The notes: generated by a model from the letters alone, not told the origin. 64,000 bases of DNA from Nitratiruptor sp. YY09-18 (GCF_016593235.1 NZ_AP023065.1:1-64000), one strand, 5' to 3'. Positions 49,216 through 60,452 are shown, numbered from the stretch's first letter. Made by a program: numbers and translations.

Positions 49216-50121
49216 TTGCCATTTGTTCGAAAGATAGTTAAAACTGATACTCCTATGAAGCTTTTTTTGCTTCTTATGCGTCACTTCCATATCTCGCAAA
49301 AAGAGGCACAAAAACTCATAGATACAGGTCGAGTTTACCAAAATGGAGTGTCTGTTACAGATAAGAGTGCAACTGTTTACGGAGAGATAAAGGTAGTAGT
49401 TTTTGAGCCACAGTCACGTGGATTGTATCCTCTTTTTGAGACAAAAGACTTTGCGATTTTTGATAAACCCACTGGCATTATGGTACATCCCCGTAATCGT
49501 AACACCCAATATTCGCTCATCGATGAGATAAAACACCATTTTGGTCTGCAAGCTAATATAACCCATAGAATCGATAAAGAGACGAGTGGTTTAGTACTTG
49601 CCAGTAAACACAAAGAAGCCGAAAAGAGGCTAAAGCAGATGTTTGAGGCAAAAGAGATAAAAAAGAGATATCTTACACTTGTCAAAGGAAGAGTCGCACA
49701 AGAACTTTTTATAGACGAACCAATTAAGCTTAATCGTGACTATTCACGTATTAAATTGAAGGTAGTTATTGATACTACAGGAAAGCCTGCACAGACCATA
49801 ATACGGCCTCTCTATACTTTTGGAGATTATACTCTTGTGGAGGCTGAGCCTCTTACAGGTAGGCAGCATCAAATTCGTATTCATTTGTTTCACGTGAAAC
49901 ATCCAATAGTGGGTGATCCGATATATGGGGTAGACACAGATACAGCTATTCGCTATCTTGATGGAAAGATGGGCGTTCAAGAACGTATTGAAGCAACAGG
50001 AGCACCACGGCTAATGCTCCATGCACATACATTGGAGTTTACATGGAAAGAGAGTGTCTATAAAATATTTTCAAAGCAAAACTTTGTGCAAGAGTGTTTT
50101 GCTATAGCAAACCAAAAATAA
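49216..50121 (+). CDS. RluA-family pseudouridine synthase
   Basis: The enzyme converts uridine to pseudouridine in rRNA or tRNA. From TTG 49216, placed six bases after AAAGGA, the product has 301 residues. It has an S4-like N-terminal domain (FHISQKEAQKLIDTGRVY near 24) and the catalytic HRIDKETSGLVLASKHKEAE near 115, whose Asp is the nucleophile, plus GRQHQIRIHL near 217. An exact parS site lies inside the gene. Target site is unknown. Confidence 0.9.
   Translation: MPFVRKIVKTDTPMKLFLLLMRHFHISQKEAQKLIDTGRVYQNGVSVTDKSATVYGEIKVVVFEPQSRGLYPLFETKDFAIFDKPTGIMVHPRNRNTQYSLIDEIKHHFGLQANITHRIDKETSGLVLASKHKEAEKRLKQMFEAKEIKKRYLTLVKGRVAQELFIDEPIKLNRDYSRIKLKVVIDTTGKPAQTIIRPLYTFGDYTLVEAEPLTGRQHQIRIHLFHVKHPIVGDPIYGVDTDTAIRYLDGKMGVQERIEATGAPRLMLHAHTLEFTWKESVYKIFSKQNFVQECFAIANQK
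49886..49901. other. parS site (exact 16-bp consensus) within rluA
   Basis: tgtttcacgtgaaaca is the exact palindromic consensus to which chromosomal ParB (Spo0J) binds. It falls in codons for LFHVKH of the pseudouridine synthase. A second identical copy is 2.8 kb away at 52729. A perfect 16-mer twice in this span is not expected by chance. Confidence 0.88.
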
Positions 50122-50123
50122 AT

Positions 50124-50222
50124 TCATTTTTTTGCTTTAAATGTGACAAGAATAAACCCTATTAGTCCTATAAGAACTGTGCCTCCTATAATGAGCAGCA
50201 TTGCATTATCAAGCATTGTCAT
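50124..50222 (-). CDS. Tiny membrane protein of 32 residues
   Basis: The frame runs from ATG 50222 to TGA 50124, with GAGGAG upstream. The product is a single hydrophobic helix (LLIIGGTVLIGLIGFILV) with a basic KAKK end, the style of small membrane subunits. Its start overlaps the end of the 42-residue ORF before it. The family is not recognised; too short for usual gene finders. Confidence 0.6.
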   Translation of the reverse strand: MTMLDNAMLLIIGGTVLIGLIGFILVTFKAKK

Positions 50223-50337
50223 CTTTGTGCTCCTCATGTTCTATCGTTATTTTTACAAATGCAACAATCATAAATATTACAGCAATGATAAGCACCATAG
50301 CCATAATAAGCTCATAATTTTTAAATGGAACAGGCAT
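50209..50337 (-). CDS. Tiny membrane protein of 42 residues
   Basis: The frame runs from ATG 50337 to TGA 50209 with GGAGAAAAG just upstream. The product is one hydrophobic helix ([18 protein letters not shown]) with a charged, His/Glu-rich tail (EHEEHKDDN). It starts inside the rlmN 3' end (17-base overlap) and overlaps the next tiny ORF by 14 bases, so translation coupling is likely. The function is unknown. Confidence 0.62.
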   Translation of the reverse strand: MPVPFKNYELIMAMVLIIAVIFMIVAFVKITIEHEEHKDDNA

Positions 50338-51388
50338 TACTTTTCTCCTTCAATTGTCCGCATGCTGCACTGATATCTAATCCTTTTGATTCACGTACTG
50401 TACAGAGTATTCCATGGTCAAGGAGATACTTTTGGAATCTTTTCACGTCCTCTTCACTTGGTCTTTGGAACGGACTTCCGGGATAGGGATTGAAGTAAAT
50501 GAGATTTACTTTTGCTTTGATACCATGGAGCAGTTTTACAAGTTTTTTAGCAGATTTTAAATCATCATTGACATCTTTTATGACAAGATATTCAAACATG
50601 ACACGTTTTCGCTGGTCTATTGGAAACTCTTTGACAGCATTTATTATGCTTTCTATGTTATAAGCTTTATTGATTGGCATCAGTTTTTGACGTAATGCAT
50701 CATCGACAGCATGAAGACTAATTGCCAAAAGTACTCCAAGATTCATCTCACCAAGCTTTTTGATTTTTGGTGCAAGACCACTTGTAGAAATAGTCTGACG
50801 ACGAGGGGAAATTGAAAGACCATTCTCATCACTAAATATTTTTATAGCTTTAGCAACATTGTCAAGATTATCCAATGGTTCACCCATACCCATATAGACT
50901 ATATTAACACGACGATTTGCAGGGATTTTGTTATCTTCTTTGATTGCAAGGACCTGCCCTACTATCTCACCCGGTGTGAGATTGCGTACAAAGCCACCTT
51001 TGGCAGTAAGACAAAATGCACATCCCACTTTGCATCCTACCTGACTGGAGACACAAACAGTATATCTTGCCTCTTTTATAATATTTCCCTTTTCATCTCT
51101 TTGCTCCTTTTTCATAGGAAGAAGTACTGATTCAATAGTATGTCCATCCTCCAATCCCAAAAGATACTTTTTGCTGCCATCTTTGCTGACTTCGACATTG
51201 AGTATTTGAGGAGTAGCGATAGAATATTTTTGCGCTAGATCCTCTCGCATTGCTTTTGGGAGATTGCTCATAACATCAAAGCTCCTAGCTCCTTTTTGAT
51301 AAACCCATTGATATATCTGCTTGGCGCGAAACTTTGGTGCAATCTCCTCTTCAAGCTCTTGGCGTGTTAAATCGAGTATATTTTTCAT
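50321..51388 (-). CDS. rlmN: Dual-specificity RNA methyltransferase RlmN
   Basis: RlmN methylates C2 of adenosine in 23S rRNA (A2503) and some tRNAs by radical-SAM chemistry. The 355-residue protein has the cluster motif CKVGCAFC near 116, the MGMGEPLDN block near 168, and a C-terminal Cys in [18 protein letters not shown] near 329. It overlaps the nucleoside phosphorylase gene by 4 bases. Confidence 0.95.
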   Translation of the reverse strand: MKNILDLTRQELEEEIAPKFRAKQIYQWVYQKGARSFDVMSNLPKAMREDLAQKYSIATPQILNVEVSKDGSKKYLLGLEDGHTIESVLLPMKKEQRDEKGNIIKEARYTVCVSSQVGCKVGCAFCLTAKGGFVRNLTPGEIVGQVLAIKEDNKIPANRRVNIVYMGMGEPLDNLDNVAKAIKIFSDENGLSISPRRQTISTSGLAPKIKKLGEMNLGVLLAISLHAVDDALRQKLMPINKAYNIESIINAVKEFPIDQRKRVMFEYLVIKDVNDDLKSAKKLVKLLHGIKAKVNLIYFNPYPGSPFQRPSEEDVKRFQKYLLDHGILCTVRESKGLDISAACGQLKEKSNACSI

Positions 51389-51918
51389 AGATTGTAGCGC
51401 TCCTTGATAAATTCATACAGTAATTCTAAACCTTTTTTATAGTTTTGCATATATGTTGTGTGTGCATTCTCGTCGCAATAATTTGTGATAACAAATATCC
51501 CACCGCACGGAATATTGTGTTCTTTTGCAACTTGCAAAATAGAGAAAAACTCCATATTTTCAGCTACTATCCCGTTTTTGACAAATGCTGGCCAAAACTT
51601 TTTGGATGCGGTGATATAGTTTGATGAATTGATCATGCCATCATGATTAATTTCCAATCCTTCGCTCACAAGAGCGTTATCAAGAGGTGTATAGGAGTTG
51701 CCTTCAAAAAAAGAGAGCTCTAGCTGTGTAGCACCTCTGCTTTGTACAATATCGAAAATCTTATGCTCTCCATAACTCCCAGCACTACCTACAAAGAGCA
51801 AAAACTCTGGTTTGTCAAAGAGTGCAAGTTGTGTTAGATTCATTGCACTCTCAATGAGTCCCACCCCAATCGGATGCGCAAAAGGGAGTGTTTCATTTTT
51901 TCCTGCACAAACTATCAT
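51385..51918 (-). CDS. Nucleoside phosphorylase-family protein
   Basis: The 177-residue protein has the phosphorylase-I fold elements [11 protein letters not shown] near 42 and [17 protein letters not shown] near 112, in which Met-Glu binds ribose. It is shorter than MTAN or PNP from other phyla. It may act in purine salvage or on methylthioadenosine; which one is not clear. It lies between hisF and rlmN with 4-base overlaps at both sides. Confidence 0.75.
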   Translation of the reverse strand: MIVCAGKNETLPFAHPIGVGLIESAMNLTQLALFDKPEFLLFVGSAGSYGEHKIFDIVQSRGATQLELSFFEGNSYTPLDNALVSEGLEINHDGMINSSNYITASKKFWPAFVKNGIVAENMEFFSILQVAKEHNIPCGGIFVITNYCDENAHTTYMQNYKKGLELLYEFIKERYNL

Positions 51919-52679
51919 AATCTTACCGGTATCCCTTCTTCGTGGAGATAGTGTTTAAGCTCCATGATATCAATCTCTTTGAAGTGGAAGATACTTGCTG
52001 CTAGTGCAGCATCTGCATTACCTTCGGTAAAAGCCTCTTTGATATGCTCCATTGTTCCAGCTCCACCGCTTGCTATTACAGGTATACCAACAGCATCGCT
52101 TACTGCACGAGTAAGCTCGATATCATATCCAGCTTTTGTGCCATCTGCATCCATGCTTGTGAGCAAAATCTCTCCAGCACCTCTATTATAGACCTCTTTT
52201 GCCCATGCTATAGCATCTTTACCGCTATCATATCTGCCCCCAGCTGTAAAAACGTGCCAGCTACCACCCACTCTTTTTGCATCTATAGCGACGACGATGC
52301 ATTGACTTCCAAATCTTTTGGCCCCGGCATCAATGAAATCTGGGTTTTTTACTGCTGCAGAGTTGATGCTCACTTTATCACATCCTACATCAAGGAGTTT
52401 GTATATGTCGTTGAGTTCCCTGATCCCGCCACCAACTGTGAGTGGTATAAAAACCTCTTTTGCTACCTCTTCAACGATGTGAACAATAGTATCGCGCTCT
52501 TCATAGGTTGCTGTGATATCGAGAAATGTAATTTCGTCAGCACCTTCATCATTGTAACGTTTGGCTATCTCTACAGGATCGCCTGCGTCGCGTAATCCTA
52601 TGAAATTGACCCCTTTGACTACACGACCCTTATTTACATCGAGACAGGGGATAATGCGTTTTGCGAAATACTCTTGCAT
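51915..52679 (-). CDS. hisF: Imidazole glycerol phosphate synthase subunit HisF
   Basis: HisF joins ammonia from HisH to PRFAR to make imidazole-glycerol phosphate and AICAR in histidine synthesis. The 254-residue barrel has [17 protein letters not shown] near 6 with its catalytic Asp, [10 protein letters not shown] near 79, and [11 protein letters not shown] near 222. ATG 52679 follows GAGGG and gives the standard N-terminus. hisH is not nearby. Confidence 0.95.
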   Translation of the reverse strand: MQEYFAKRIIPCLDVNKGRVVKGVNFIGLRDAGDPVEIAKRYNDEGADEITFLDITATYEERDTIVHIVEEVAKEVFIPLTVGGGIRELNDIYKLLDVGCDKVSINSAAVKNPDFIDAGAKRFGSQCIVVAIDAKRVGGSWHVFTAGGRYDSGKDAIAWAKEVYNRGAGEILLTSMDADGTKAGYDIELTRAVSDAVGIPVIASGGAGTMEHIKEAFTEGNADAALAASIFHFKEIDIMELKHYLHEEGIPVRL

Positions 52680-52728
52680 AGTACCCTCAGTTTTTTGCAT
52701 ATATTATACTAAGAATTTCTTACATATA

Positions 52729-52744
52729 TGTTTCACGTGAAACA
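52729..52744. other. parS site (exact 16-bp consensus), intergenic
   Basis: tgtttcacgtgaaaca lies between divergent hisF and ksgA, directly upstream of the ksgA promoter. It matches the chromosomal parS consensus at all 16 positions. It is about 52 kb from dnaA, within the usual origin-proximal domain for ParB binding. Confidence 0.9.
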
Positions 52745-52747
52745 GGC

Positions 52748-52776
52748 TTGACATATTCATAGAAAACGGCTATATT
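52748..52776 (+). promoter_or_regulatory. Consensus sigma-70 promoter for the ksgA-rnj operon
   Basis: TTGACA (52748-52753), a 17-base spacer and TATATT (52771-52776) make a near-ideal housekeeping promoter, 44 bases before the ksgA GTG. The parS site ends four bases upstream of the -35, so bound ParB could touch RNA polymerase. Confidence 0.7.
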
Positions 52777-52819
52777 TTAGAGAAATTTAACCAACTATAG
52801 GTTATGATTAAGGTTACTC

Positions 52820-53668
52820 GTGGAAGTTGTTGCAAAGAAGAGATTTGGGCAAAACTTTCTCAAAGATAGGGTAGTTTTAGAGAAGATCATCCAATCGATG
52901 CCCAAGACAGACAATATAGTTGTAGAGATTGGGCCTGGATTAGGTGATTTGACACAGAAGCTATTAGAGCATAAAGATGTGATAGCTTTTGAGATCGATA
53001 AGGATCTATGTCGTCATTTGCAACAAAAATTTGCACAAGAGATCTCATCAGGGCGCTTGAAGCTCATATGTGGGGACGTCATAGATCACTGGAAGCAGCA
53101 TTTAGTTGAGCAAGATTACGACTTGGTGGCAAATCTACCCTACTATGTAGCAACCAATATAGTGCTCAAAGCATTGAGTGATGAGCGGTGTAAAAATATA
53201 TTGGTAATGTTGCAAAAAGAGGTAGCGGATAAGTTTAGTGCCAAGCCAGGCGCGAAAGAGTTTTCATCTCTAGCAGTTTTGGCGCAAAGTGTTGGTGAAG
53301 TAAAGAGAGCAATAATTGTCAAGCCATCATCTTTTTCACCACCACCTAAAGTCGATTCGGCTGTTTTGGCTATACAAAAGCATACAAATCTAGATGATAA
53401 AGATTTTATGGAGTTTTTAAAGATCGCATTTAAGCAGCCACGTAAAATATTGATGAAAAATCTTTCGCAACACTATCCAAAAGAGAAACTTGCAACAATC
53501 TTTTCTCAGCTAGGGCTTGCTTCTAATATTCGGCCTCATGAAGCTAGCACATCTATCTATCACCAGTTATATAAGAGATTAAAGGAGAAGATAGATGGAG
53601 AAATCGCAGCAAACACAACAACCACAGCAGCCCCAGCAACAAAACCAACAAATTCCACAAAACAGTAG
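52820..53668 (+). CDS. ksgA: 16S rRNA dimethyladenosine transferase RsmA
   Basis: RsmA dimethylates two adenosines near the 3' end of 16S rRNA. The 282-residue protein has RFGQNFLKD near 8, the SAM motif VVEIGPGLGDLT near 33, and the target-binding NLPYYVATNIV near 113. The start is GTG with AAGG upstream. The last 25 residues are a Thr/Pro/Ala tail encoded in the sequence that also encodes the start of RNase J. Confidence 0.93.
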   Translation: MEVVAKKRFGQNFLKDRVVLEKIIQSMPKTDNIVVEIGPGLGDLTQKLLEHKDVIAFEIDKDLCRHLQQKFAQEISSGRLKLICGDVIDHWKQHLVEQDYDLVANLPYYVATNIVLKALSDERCKNILVMLQKEVADKFSAKPGAKEFSSLAVLAQSVGEVKRAIIVKPSSFSPPPKVDSAVLAIQKHTNLDDKDFMEFLKIAFKQPRKILMKNLSQHYPKEKLATIFSQLGLASNIRPHEASTSIYHQLYKRLKEKIDGEIAANTTTTAAPATKPTNSTKQ

Positions 53669-55460
53669 AAATCAACAAAGAAACAATCAGCAAAGGCGTG
53701 GACAAAATCAAGGTGGTGGAGTCTATCGCGATATCAAAAAAGCCCTTGCAGCAAATGAGCGTATGCACCAAAGCCGCCTTACTTCACGTGTTAACACTAA
53801 AAGCAACGGAAAAGTGCGTATCACGCCTCTTGGAGGTCTTGGAGAGATTGGTGGCAATATCACAGTCTTTGAAACTGAAAAGAGTGCTATAGTAGTGGAT
53901 GTAGGGATGAGTTTTCCTACTGAAGACATGCATGGAGTCGATATTCTCATACCAGATTTTAGCTATTTGCGTGAGATTAAAGATAAAATCAAAGGTATTG
54001 TTATCACGCATGCTCACGAAGACCATATTGGAGCTGTGCCATATCTATTCAAAGAGATGCAGTTTCCTGTCTATGGTACGCCTCTGCCACTTGGAATGAT
54101 AGGAAACAAATTTGATGAGCATGGATTGCGGCAATATAAGAGTTATTTTCGTTATGTAGAAAAGAGAAAACCGATTAAAATTGGTGATTTTGAAGTAGAG
54201 TGGATGCATATCACCCACTCTATTATTGATGCATCTTCACTAGCAATAACTACAGAAGCTGGTACTATTATTCATACAGGTGATTTCAAAATCGATCATA
54301 CACCAATCGATGGCTATCCAGCAGATTTGCATAGGCTTGCATACTATGGTGAAAAGGGAGTATTGTTGCTTCTATCAGATTCTACCAATTCCCACAACCC
54401 TGGGATTACAAAATCTGAAGCGAGTGTGGGTCCAACATTTGACCTGCTCTTTTCACGAGCAAAAGGTCGCGTACTTATGAGCACCTTCTCATCAAATATT
54501 CACAGAGTTTACCAAGCAATTGAGCATGGTATCAAATATAACCGTAAAGTCTGCATAATTGGACGTTCAATGGAGAAAAACCTCGATATTGCTATGGAGT
54601 TAGGATATGTGAAATTGCCACAAAATATTTTCATAGAACCCCATGAATTAGGCAAATATAAAGATGATGAGATTCTTATAGTGACTACTGGGAGCCAGGG
54701 AGAAGCGATGAGTGCGCTCTATCGCATGGCAACAAATGAGCATCGCCATGTCAAAATCAAACCAACTGACACCATTATACTCTCAGCAAAAGCGATTCCT
54801 GGGAATGAGAGAAGTGTCTCAAGCCTCATCAACTTTATTCAAAAGTGTGGTGCGACTGTTGCATACCAAGATTTCAGCGAGATTCACGTTTCAGGCCATG
54901 CGGCCCAAGAGGAGCAAAAGCTCATGCTGCGCCTCACAAAACCAAAATTCTTCCTCCCTGTGCATGGTGAGTATAATCACCTCATGAAGCATAAAGAGAC
55001 AGCGGTTAAGTGTGGTATTCCTGAGCGTAATATCTATCTCATGAGTGATGGTGATCAGATAGAAGTTACTCCAAAATATATGAAGAAGGTGCGTACAGTA
55101 CGTACCGGAAAATCGTATATCGATAATCAGCTCGGAGCCGAAATAGAGAGTGACGTGGTAATCGATAGACAAAAGATGGCTACTGAGGGAATTGTTATTA
55201 TAGTAGCGCAGATCTCTAAAGATACGAAAAAGTTTATTACCAAGCCAAAAGTGAGTAGCTTCGGTCTTGTAGCTGACAAGCACGACAAAGCTTTTGAAGA
55301 AGAGATTAGCGGACTCCTTGAGCAGCTTTTGGTAAACAAACCAGAGCTTGTAGAGGCTCCTAAAAAACTTGAAAATGATTTTCGGCAAGTAGTACGTAAA
55401 CATATTTTTAGAAAATATAAGAAGTATCCAACAATTGTTCCCACTATTTTTATCATGTAG
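53595..55460 (+). CDS. rnj: Ribonuclease J
   Basis: RNase J is a 5'-exonuclease/endonuclease that matures and degrades RNA. The 621-residue protein has a Gln/Asn-rich N-terminal extension (about 1-60), then the metallo-beta-lactamase domain with the Zn motif HAHEDHIGA near 140 and beta-CASP region to about 480, ending in the C-terminal domain. The extension recalls that of Helicobacter RNase J. The start has AAAGGAGAAG and overlaps ksgA by 74 bases. Confidence 0.92.
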   Translation: MEKSQQTQQPQQPQQQNQQIPQNSRNQQRNNQQRRGQNQGGGVYRDIKKALAANERMHQSRLTSRVNTKSNGKVRITPLGGLGEIGGNITVFETEKSAIVVDVGMSFPTEDMHGVDILIPDFSYLREIKDKIKGIVITHAHEDHIGAVPYLFKEMQFPVYGTPLPLGMIGNKFDEHGLRQYKSYFRYVEKRKPIKIGDFEVEWMHITHSIIDASSLAITTEAGTIIHTGDFKIDHTPIDGYPADLHRLAYYGEKGVLLLLSDSTNSHNPGITKSEASVGPTFDLLFSRAKGRVLMSTFSSNIHRVYQAIEHGIKYNRKVCIIGRSMEKNLDIAMELGYVKLPQNIFIEPHELGKYKDDEILIVTTGSQGEAMSALYRMATNEHRHVKIKPTDTIILSAKAIPGNERSVSSLINFIQKCGATVAYQDFSEIHVSGHAAQEEQKLMLRLTKPKFFLPVHGEYNHLMKHKETAVKCGIPERNIYLMSDGDQIEVTPKYMKKVRTVRTGKSYIDNQLGAEIESDVVIDRQKMATEGIVIIVAQISKDTKKFITKPKVSSFGLVADKHDKAFEEEISGLLEQLLVNKPELVEAPKKLENDFRQVVRKHIFRKYKKYPTIVPTIFIM

Positions 55461-55465
55461 GATAG

Positions 55466-56428
55466 ATGATGGACTTTACTCAAATTGCGAAGGACGTTCT
55501 GGATATTGAGGCAGATGCTTTGAAGCAAGCAAAGAATCGTATCGGTGAGAATATCAACAAGGCAGTAGATGTTATCTATAATCTCAAAGGTAAACTTGTC
55601 GTCACTGGTGTTGGCAAAAGCGGACTTGTAGGCTCTAAAATGGCTGCAACGTTTGCCTCTACCGGGACTCCTAGCTTCTTCATCCATCCAACAGAAGCAC
55701 TTCATGGCGATCTTGGTATGATTGGCAAGGATGATGGGGTTCTAGCAATTAGTTATAGTGGCGAGAGCGAAGAGCTTGTAAAAATTTTGCCCCATATCAA
55801 ACGTTTTGATATTCCACTCATTGGCATGAGCAGTAATCCAAACTCAACCTTGGGTCGTTATAGCGATGTGTTTATATCGATAGCGGTTGAGCGCGAGGCT
55901 TGTCCCTTGCAAGCAGCTCCAACAGCCTCTACTACCCTTACTATGGCTTTGGGGGATGCTTTGGCAGTATGTTTGATGAAAAAGAGAAACTTTCAAGTAA
56001 GTGACTTTGCATCTTTTCATCCAGGTGGAAGTCTTGGCAAACGTCTCTTTATCAAAGTCAAAGACCTAGCCCGTACCAAAGATTTGCCAATTATCGATAA
56101 TGATACAACCCTCAAAGATGCAATAGTGACTATGAGTGAAGGAAAATTAGGGAATGTGCTCATAACCGATAGAGACGGTATGCTCAAAGGAGTGCTTAGT
56201 GATGGGGATTTGCGCCGAGCGCTCATGAGTGAGCATTTTGATCTTGGTGCAAAAGCGATAGATTTTGCAAGTAAAAATCCTAAGACTATAGAAGATGAAA
56301 ATATGCTTGCAAGCGAAGCACTCAAAAAAATCGAAGAGCACAAAATACAGATGCTCGTCATCACAAAAAACGGCAAGGTTTGGGGAGTGCTCCATATTCA
56401 CGATCTTGTAGAAGCAGGGATTAAATGA
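55466..56428 (+). CDS. kdsD: Arabinose-5-phosphate isomerase (KpsF/GutQ family)
   Basis: The enzyme makes arabinose 5-phosphate from ribulose 5-phosphate, the precursor of Kdo in lipopolysaccharide. The 320-residue protein has an SIS domain (TGVGKSGLVGSKMAATF near 47; SYSGESEE near 93) and two C-terminal CBS repeats. An ATGATG start follows AGGA. It overlaps the next pseudouridine-synthase gene by 4 bases. Confidence 0.9.
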   Translation: MMDFTQIAKDVLDIEADALKQAKNRIGENINKAVDVIYNLKGKLVVTGVGKSGLVGSKMAATFASTGTPSFFIHPTEALHGDLGMIGKDDGVLAISYSGESEELVKILPHIKRFDIPLIGMSSNPNSTLGRYSDVFISIAVEREACPLQAAPTASTTLTMALGDALAVCLMKKRNFQVSDFASFHPGGSLGKRLFIKVKDLARTKDLPIIDNDTTLKDAIVTMSEGKLGNVLITDRDGMLKGVLSDGDLRRALMSEHFDLGAKAIDFASKNPKTIEDENMLASEALKKIEEHKIQMLVITKNGKVWGVLHIHDLVEAGIK

Positions 56429-57213
56429 GACTCAATAAATATATATCGCATAATACTACTTATTCGCGTAGAGAAGCTGACAAACTTATCCAGGATGGAC
56501 ATGTCAAGGTAAACAGGCAAATTGTCAAAGAGCCCTTTTATGACGTAAAAGAGGGTGATAAGGTCTTTGTAAAGGGCAAGCTTATTAAACCTAAAGCTGG
56601 GTATACTGTGATAGTTTACAATAAGCCTAAGGGTGAACTTGTTACTAAAAAAGATGATAGGGGCCGAAAAACCATATATGACTCGTTGCCAGGAAAATTT
56701 CGCCACTTTATACCTGTAGGAAGACTCGATTTTGCTAGCGAGGGGTTGTTGCTCCTCACAGACTCTCCTAAAGTAGCCCAGGCTCTCATGGAGGGTGATA
56801 TTCCTCGTGTATATAATGTAAAAATCCGTGGAAGCGTAACTCCACAGATGGAGCAAGCTATGCGCGAGGGGCTTGAACTTGAAGATGCGAGTGCGGGAGG
56901 ACATGAAAAGAGTGAAATCAAAAATATGAGGTTTGCTCCCTTTTTTGCTTATCGTATAGATAAAAACTCACCTACCTATTCTAAGCTTAAAGTAGCATTG
57001 ACTGAAGGAAAAAATAGAGAAATACGCAGATTTTTTGCTCATTATGGCAAAGATGTGGTAGACTTAAAAAGAGTTGAGTATGGTTGGATTAAACTCAATG
57101 CCTTGCCAACAGGTAAGACAAGATATCTTACTAAAGATGAGTATAAAAAACTCCATGAATATTTAAAGGAAGTCAATGATAAAAATAAAGATCAAAACAC
57201 ACCACAAAAGTGA
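56425..57213 (+). CDS. Pseudouridine synthase of the RsuA/RluB family
   Basis: The 262-residue enzyme has an S4 domain at the N-terminus (NKYISHNTTYSRREADKLIQ) and the catalytic block PVGRLDFASEGLLLLTD near 94 with its Asp. It modifies rRNA; whether the site is that of RluB or RsuA is not clear. The C-terminal tail is Lys-rich and is shared with the next gene over a 38-base overlap. Confidence 0.88.
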   Translation: MRLNKYISHNTTYSRREADKLIQDGHVKVNRQIVKEPFYDVKEGDKVFVKGKLIKPKAGYTVIVYNKPKGELVTKKDDRGRKTIYDSLPGKFRHFIPVGRLDFASEGLLLLTDSPKVAQALMEGDIPRVYNVKIRGSVTPQMEQAMREGLELEDASAGGHEKSEIKNMRFAPFFAYRIDKNSPTYSKLKVALTEGKNREIRRFFAHYGKDVVDLKRVEYGWIKLNALPTGKTRYLTKDEYKKLHEYLKEVNDKNKDQNTPQK

Positions 57214-57563
57214 AATGATTGAAATTACTGAGATTGTCCAAGAAGAGGTGATCAAAAGTGGTGTGAGCAATGGTACATGTGTAGTCTATTCGCCACATAC
57301 GACTACAGGGATTTTACTCTTTGAAAATGTCGATCCGAGTTTGCAGCGTGATTTTTTAGGTCATATGAGTCGTTTGGTACCAAAGAGCGATCGCTATGCT
57401 CATGGTGAAAATGCAGATGCACACCTAAAATCTGCCCTTACTGGAAATAGTGTAACTATTCCTGTAGTTGATGCAAAACTCATGCTAGGCAAGTGGCAAG
57501 GGATATATTTTTGTGAATATGACGGTCCAAGAGAAGAGCGTGAATACTACATTAAAGTGATCA

Positions 57564-57571
<8 letters not shown>
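57176..57571 (+). CDS. YjbQ-family protein (UPF0047)
   Basis: The 131-residue protein matches the YjbQ family, with GVSNGTCVVYSPHTTTGI near 25 and HLKSALTGNSVTIPV near 82. Homologues show secondary thiamine-phosphate-synthase activity, but the physiological role is unclear. ATG 57176 has a good AAAGGA and sits inside the preceding gene. It overlaps rarA by 8 bases. Confidence 0.85.
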
Positions 57572-59083
<1,512 letters not shown>

Positions 59084-59114
59084 CTACCCCCTTTATTTTT
59101 GGCAAGGTCCAACC

Positions 59115-60398
59115 TCATTTGAGGTTGAAGCCTCTCTCACCATGTATAGCTTCATCAAGACCCATGATTTCAGTCTCTTCATCTACTCTTGCTCCACCAG
59201 TAAGGAGTGATGAGACAAAATAGACAACTACTGTCACAATACCTGTAAAAAGCATTGTCACAGCTACAGACTCAAGCTGCACGAGCATCTGCCCCATTCT
59301 ATCGCCATGATCTTTAAGTGGACTCCCGTCCCAAGCAAGGTTTTGGAGTGCAAAAAGACCTGTAGCCAGCGCACCCCAAAGACCAGAGAGGAAGTGCACG
59401 CCAAAAGCATCAAGACTATCATCATATTTGAATACTTTTTTGAGCCATGCTACACCCCAAAATCCAACGACGCTACCACCAATTCCTATAACTAAAGCCC
59501 CCATTACATCCACAAATCCAGCTGCTGGAGTTATCGCAACAAGTCCGGCCACTGCACCGGTTGCTGCTCCAAGGAGTGTAGGTTTTTTATACACAAACCA
59601 CTCTATTATTAACCATGTCAAAGCTCCTATTGCAGCTGCAAAGTTTGTCATAAGAAGTGCGCTCCCTGCTACTCCATCAGCCGCAAATTCACTCCCTGCA
59701 TTGAACCCGAACCATCCAAACCAAAGAAGTGCTGCACCAAGAGCTGTGAGAATGATTGATGAAGGGTGCATTGCTTCTTTTGGATACCCTTTTCTTTTAC
59801 CAAGCATGAGTGCAAGCACAAGGCCAGCAAGACCACCATTCATATGTACAACAGTACCACCTGCAAAATCGAGTGTTCCATCATTGTACAAAAATCCACC
59901 ACCCCATACCATGTGTGTAATTGGTACATAGACAAAAGTTACCCAAAGGATGCTAAAAATCACCCATGTAGAAAACTTCATTCTCTCAATTGCCGAGCCA
60001 CTTGCAATTGCCACTGTAATTGCAGCAAATGTTCCCTGGAAGGCTATGAAGACAAATTCGGGATATGTACCACTAAGACTCTCGGCTGTTACACCTTTTA
60101 AGAAGATTTTGCCAAGATCTCCTATAATTGCACCATCACCGTTAAATGCGAGCGAATAGCCCCACAAAACCCACACAATTGAGCCAATAACATATGCAAT
60201 AAAGACCATCATATAGGTATTGAGCACATTCTTTGCACGTGTCATACCACCATAGAAGAGCGCGAGACCCGCTGGTGTCATGAGCATAACAAAAGCGGTT
60301 GCAACGATCATCCATGCCGTATTCCCACTATCGAGTTTGTCTTCTGCCATCACCAGCGTTGGCAATAGAGCAAGAAGAGACATTTTCCATCTATTCAT
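59115..60398 (-). CDS. amtB: Ammonium transporter AmtB
   Basis: AmtB conducts ammonium across the inner membrane and is blocked by P-II. The 427-residue protein has a signal-like first helix and about 11 membrane segments, with GGTVVHMNGGLAGLV near 180 carrying one pore His and FGVHFLSGLWGALA near 331 carrying the other. AAGGAG lies ahead of the ATG. It diverges from the AAA-like regulator gene at 60488. Confidence 0.95.
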   Translation of the reverse strand: MNRWKMSLLALLPTLVMAEDKLDSGNTAWMIVATAFVMLMTPAGLALFYGGMTRAKNVLNTYMMVFIAYVIGSIVWVLWGYSLAFNGDGAIIGDLGKIFLKGVTAESLSGTYPEFVFIAFQGTFAAITVAIASGSAIERMKFSTWVIFSILWVTFVYVPITHMVWGGGFLYNDGTLDFAGGTVVHMNGGLAGLVLALMLGKRKGYPKEAMHPSSIILTALGAALLWFGWFGFNAGSEFAADGVAGSALLMTNFAAAIGALTWLIIEWFVYKKPTLLGAATGAVAGLVAITPAAGFVDVMGALVIGIGGSVVGFWGVAWLKKVFKYDDSLDAFGVHFLSGLWGALATGLFALQNLAWDGSPLKDHGDRMGQMLVQLESVAVTMLFTGIVTVVVYFVSSLLTGGARVDEETEIMGLDEAIHGERGFNLK

Positions 60399-60452
60399 AG
60401 AGACTCCTTTTAGAATTGATCAAGAAAATTGTAGCTATAAAGAAGGAAAAAT

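Noticed and set aside
53784-53800. ttcacgtgttaac as a third parS
   Set aside because: Only the core matches; it differs from the palindrome at several outer positions.
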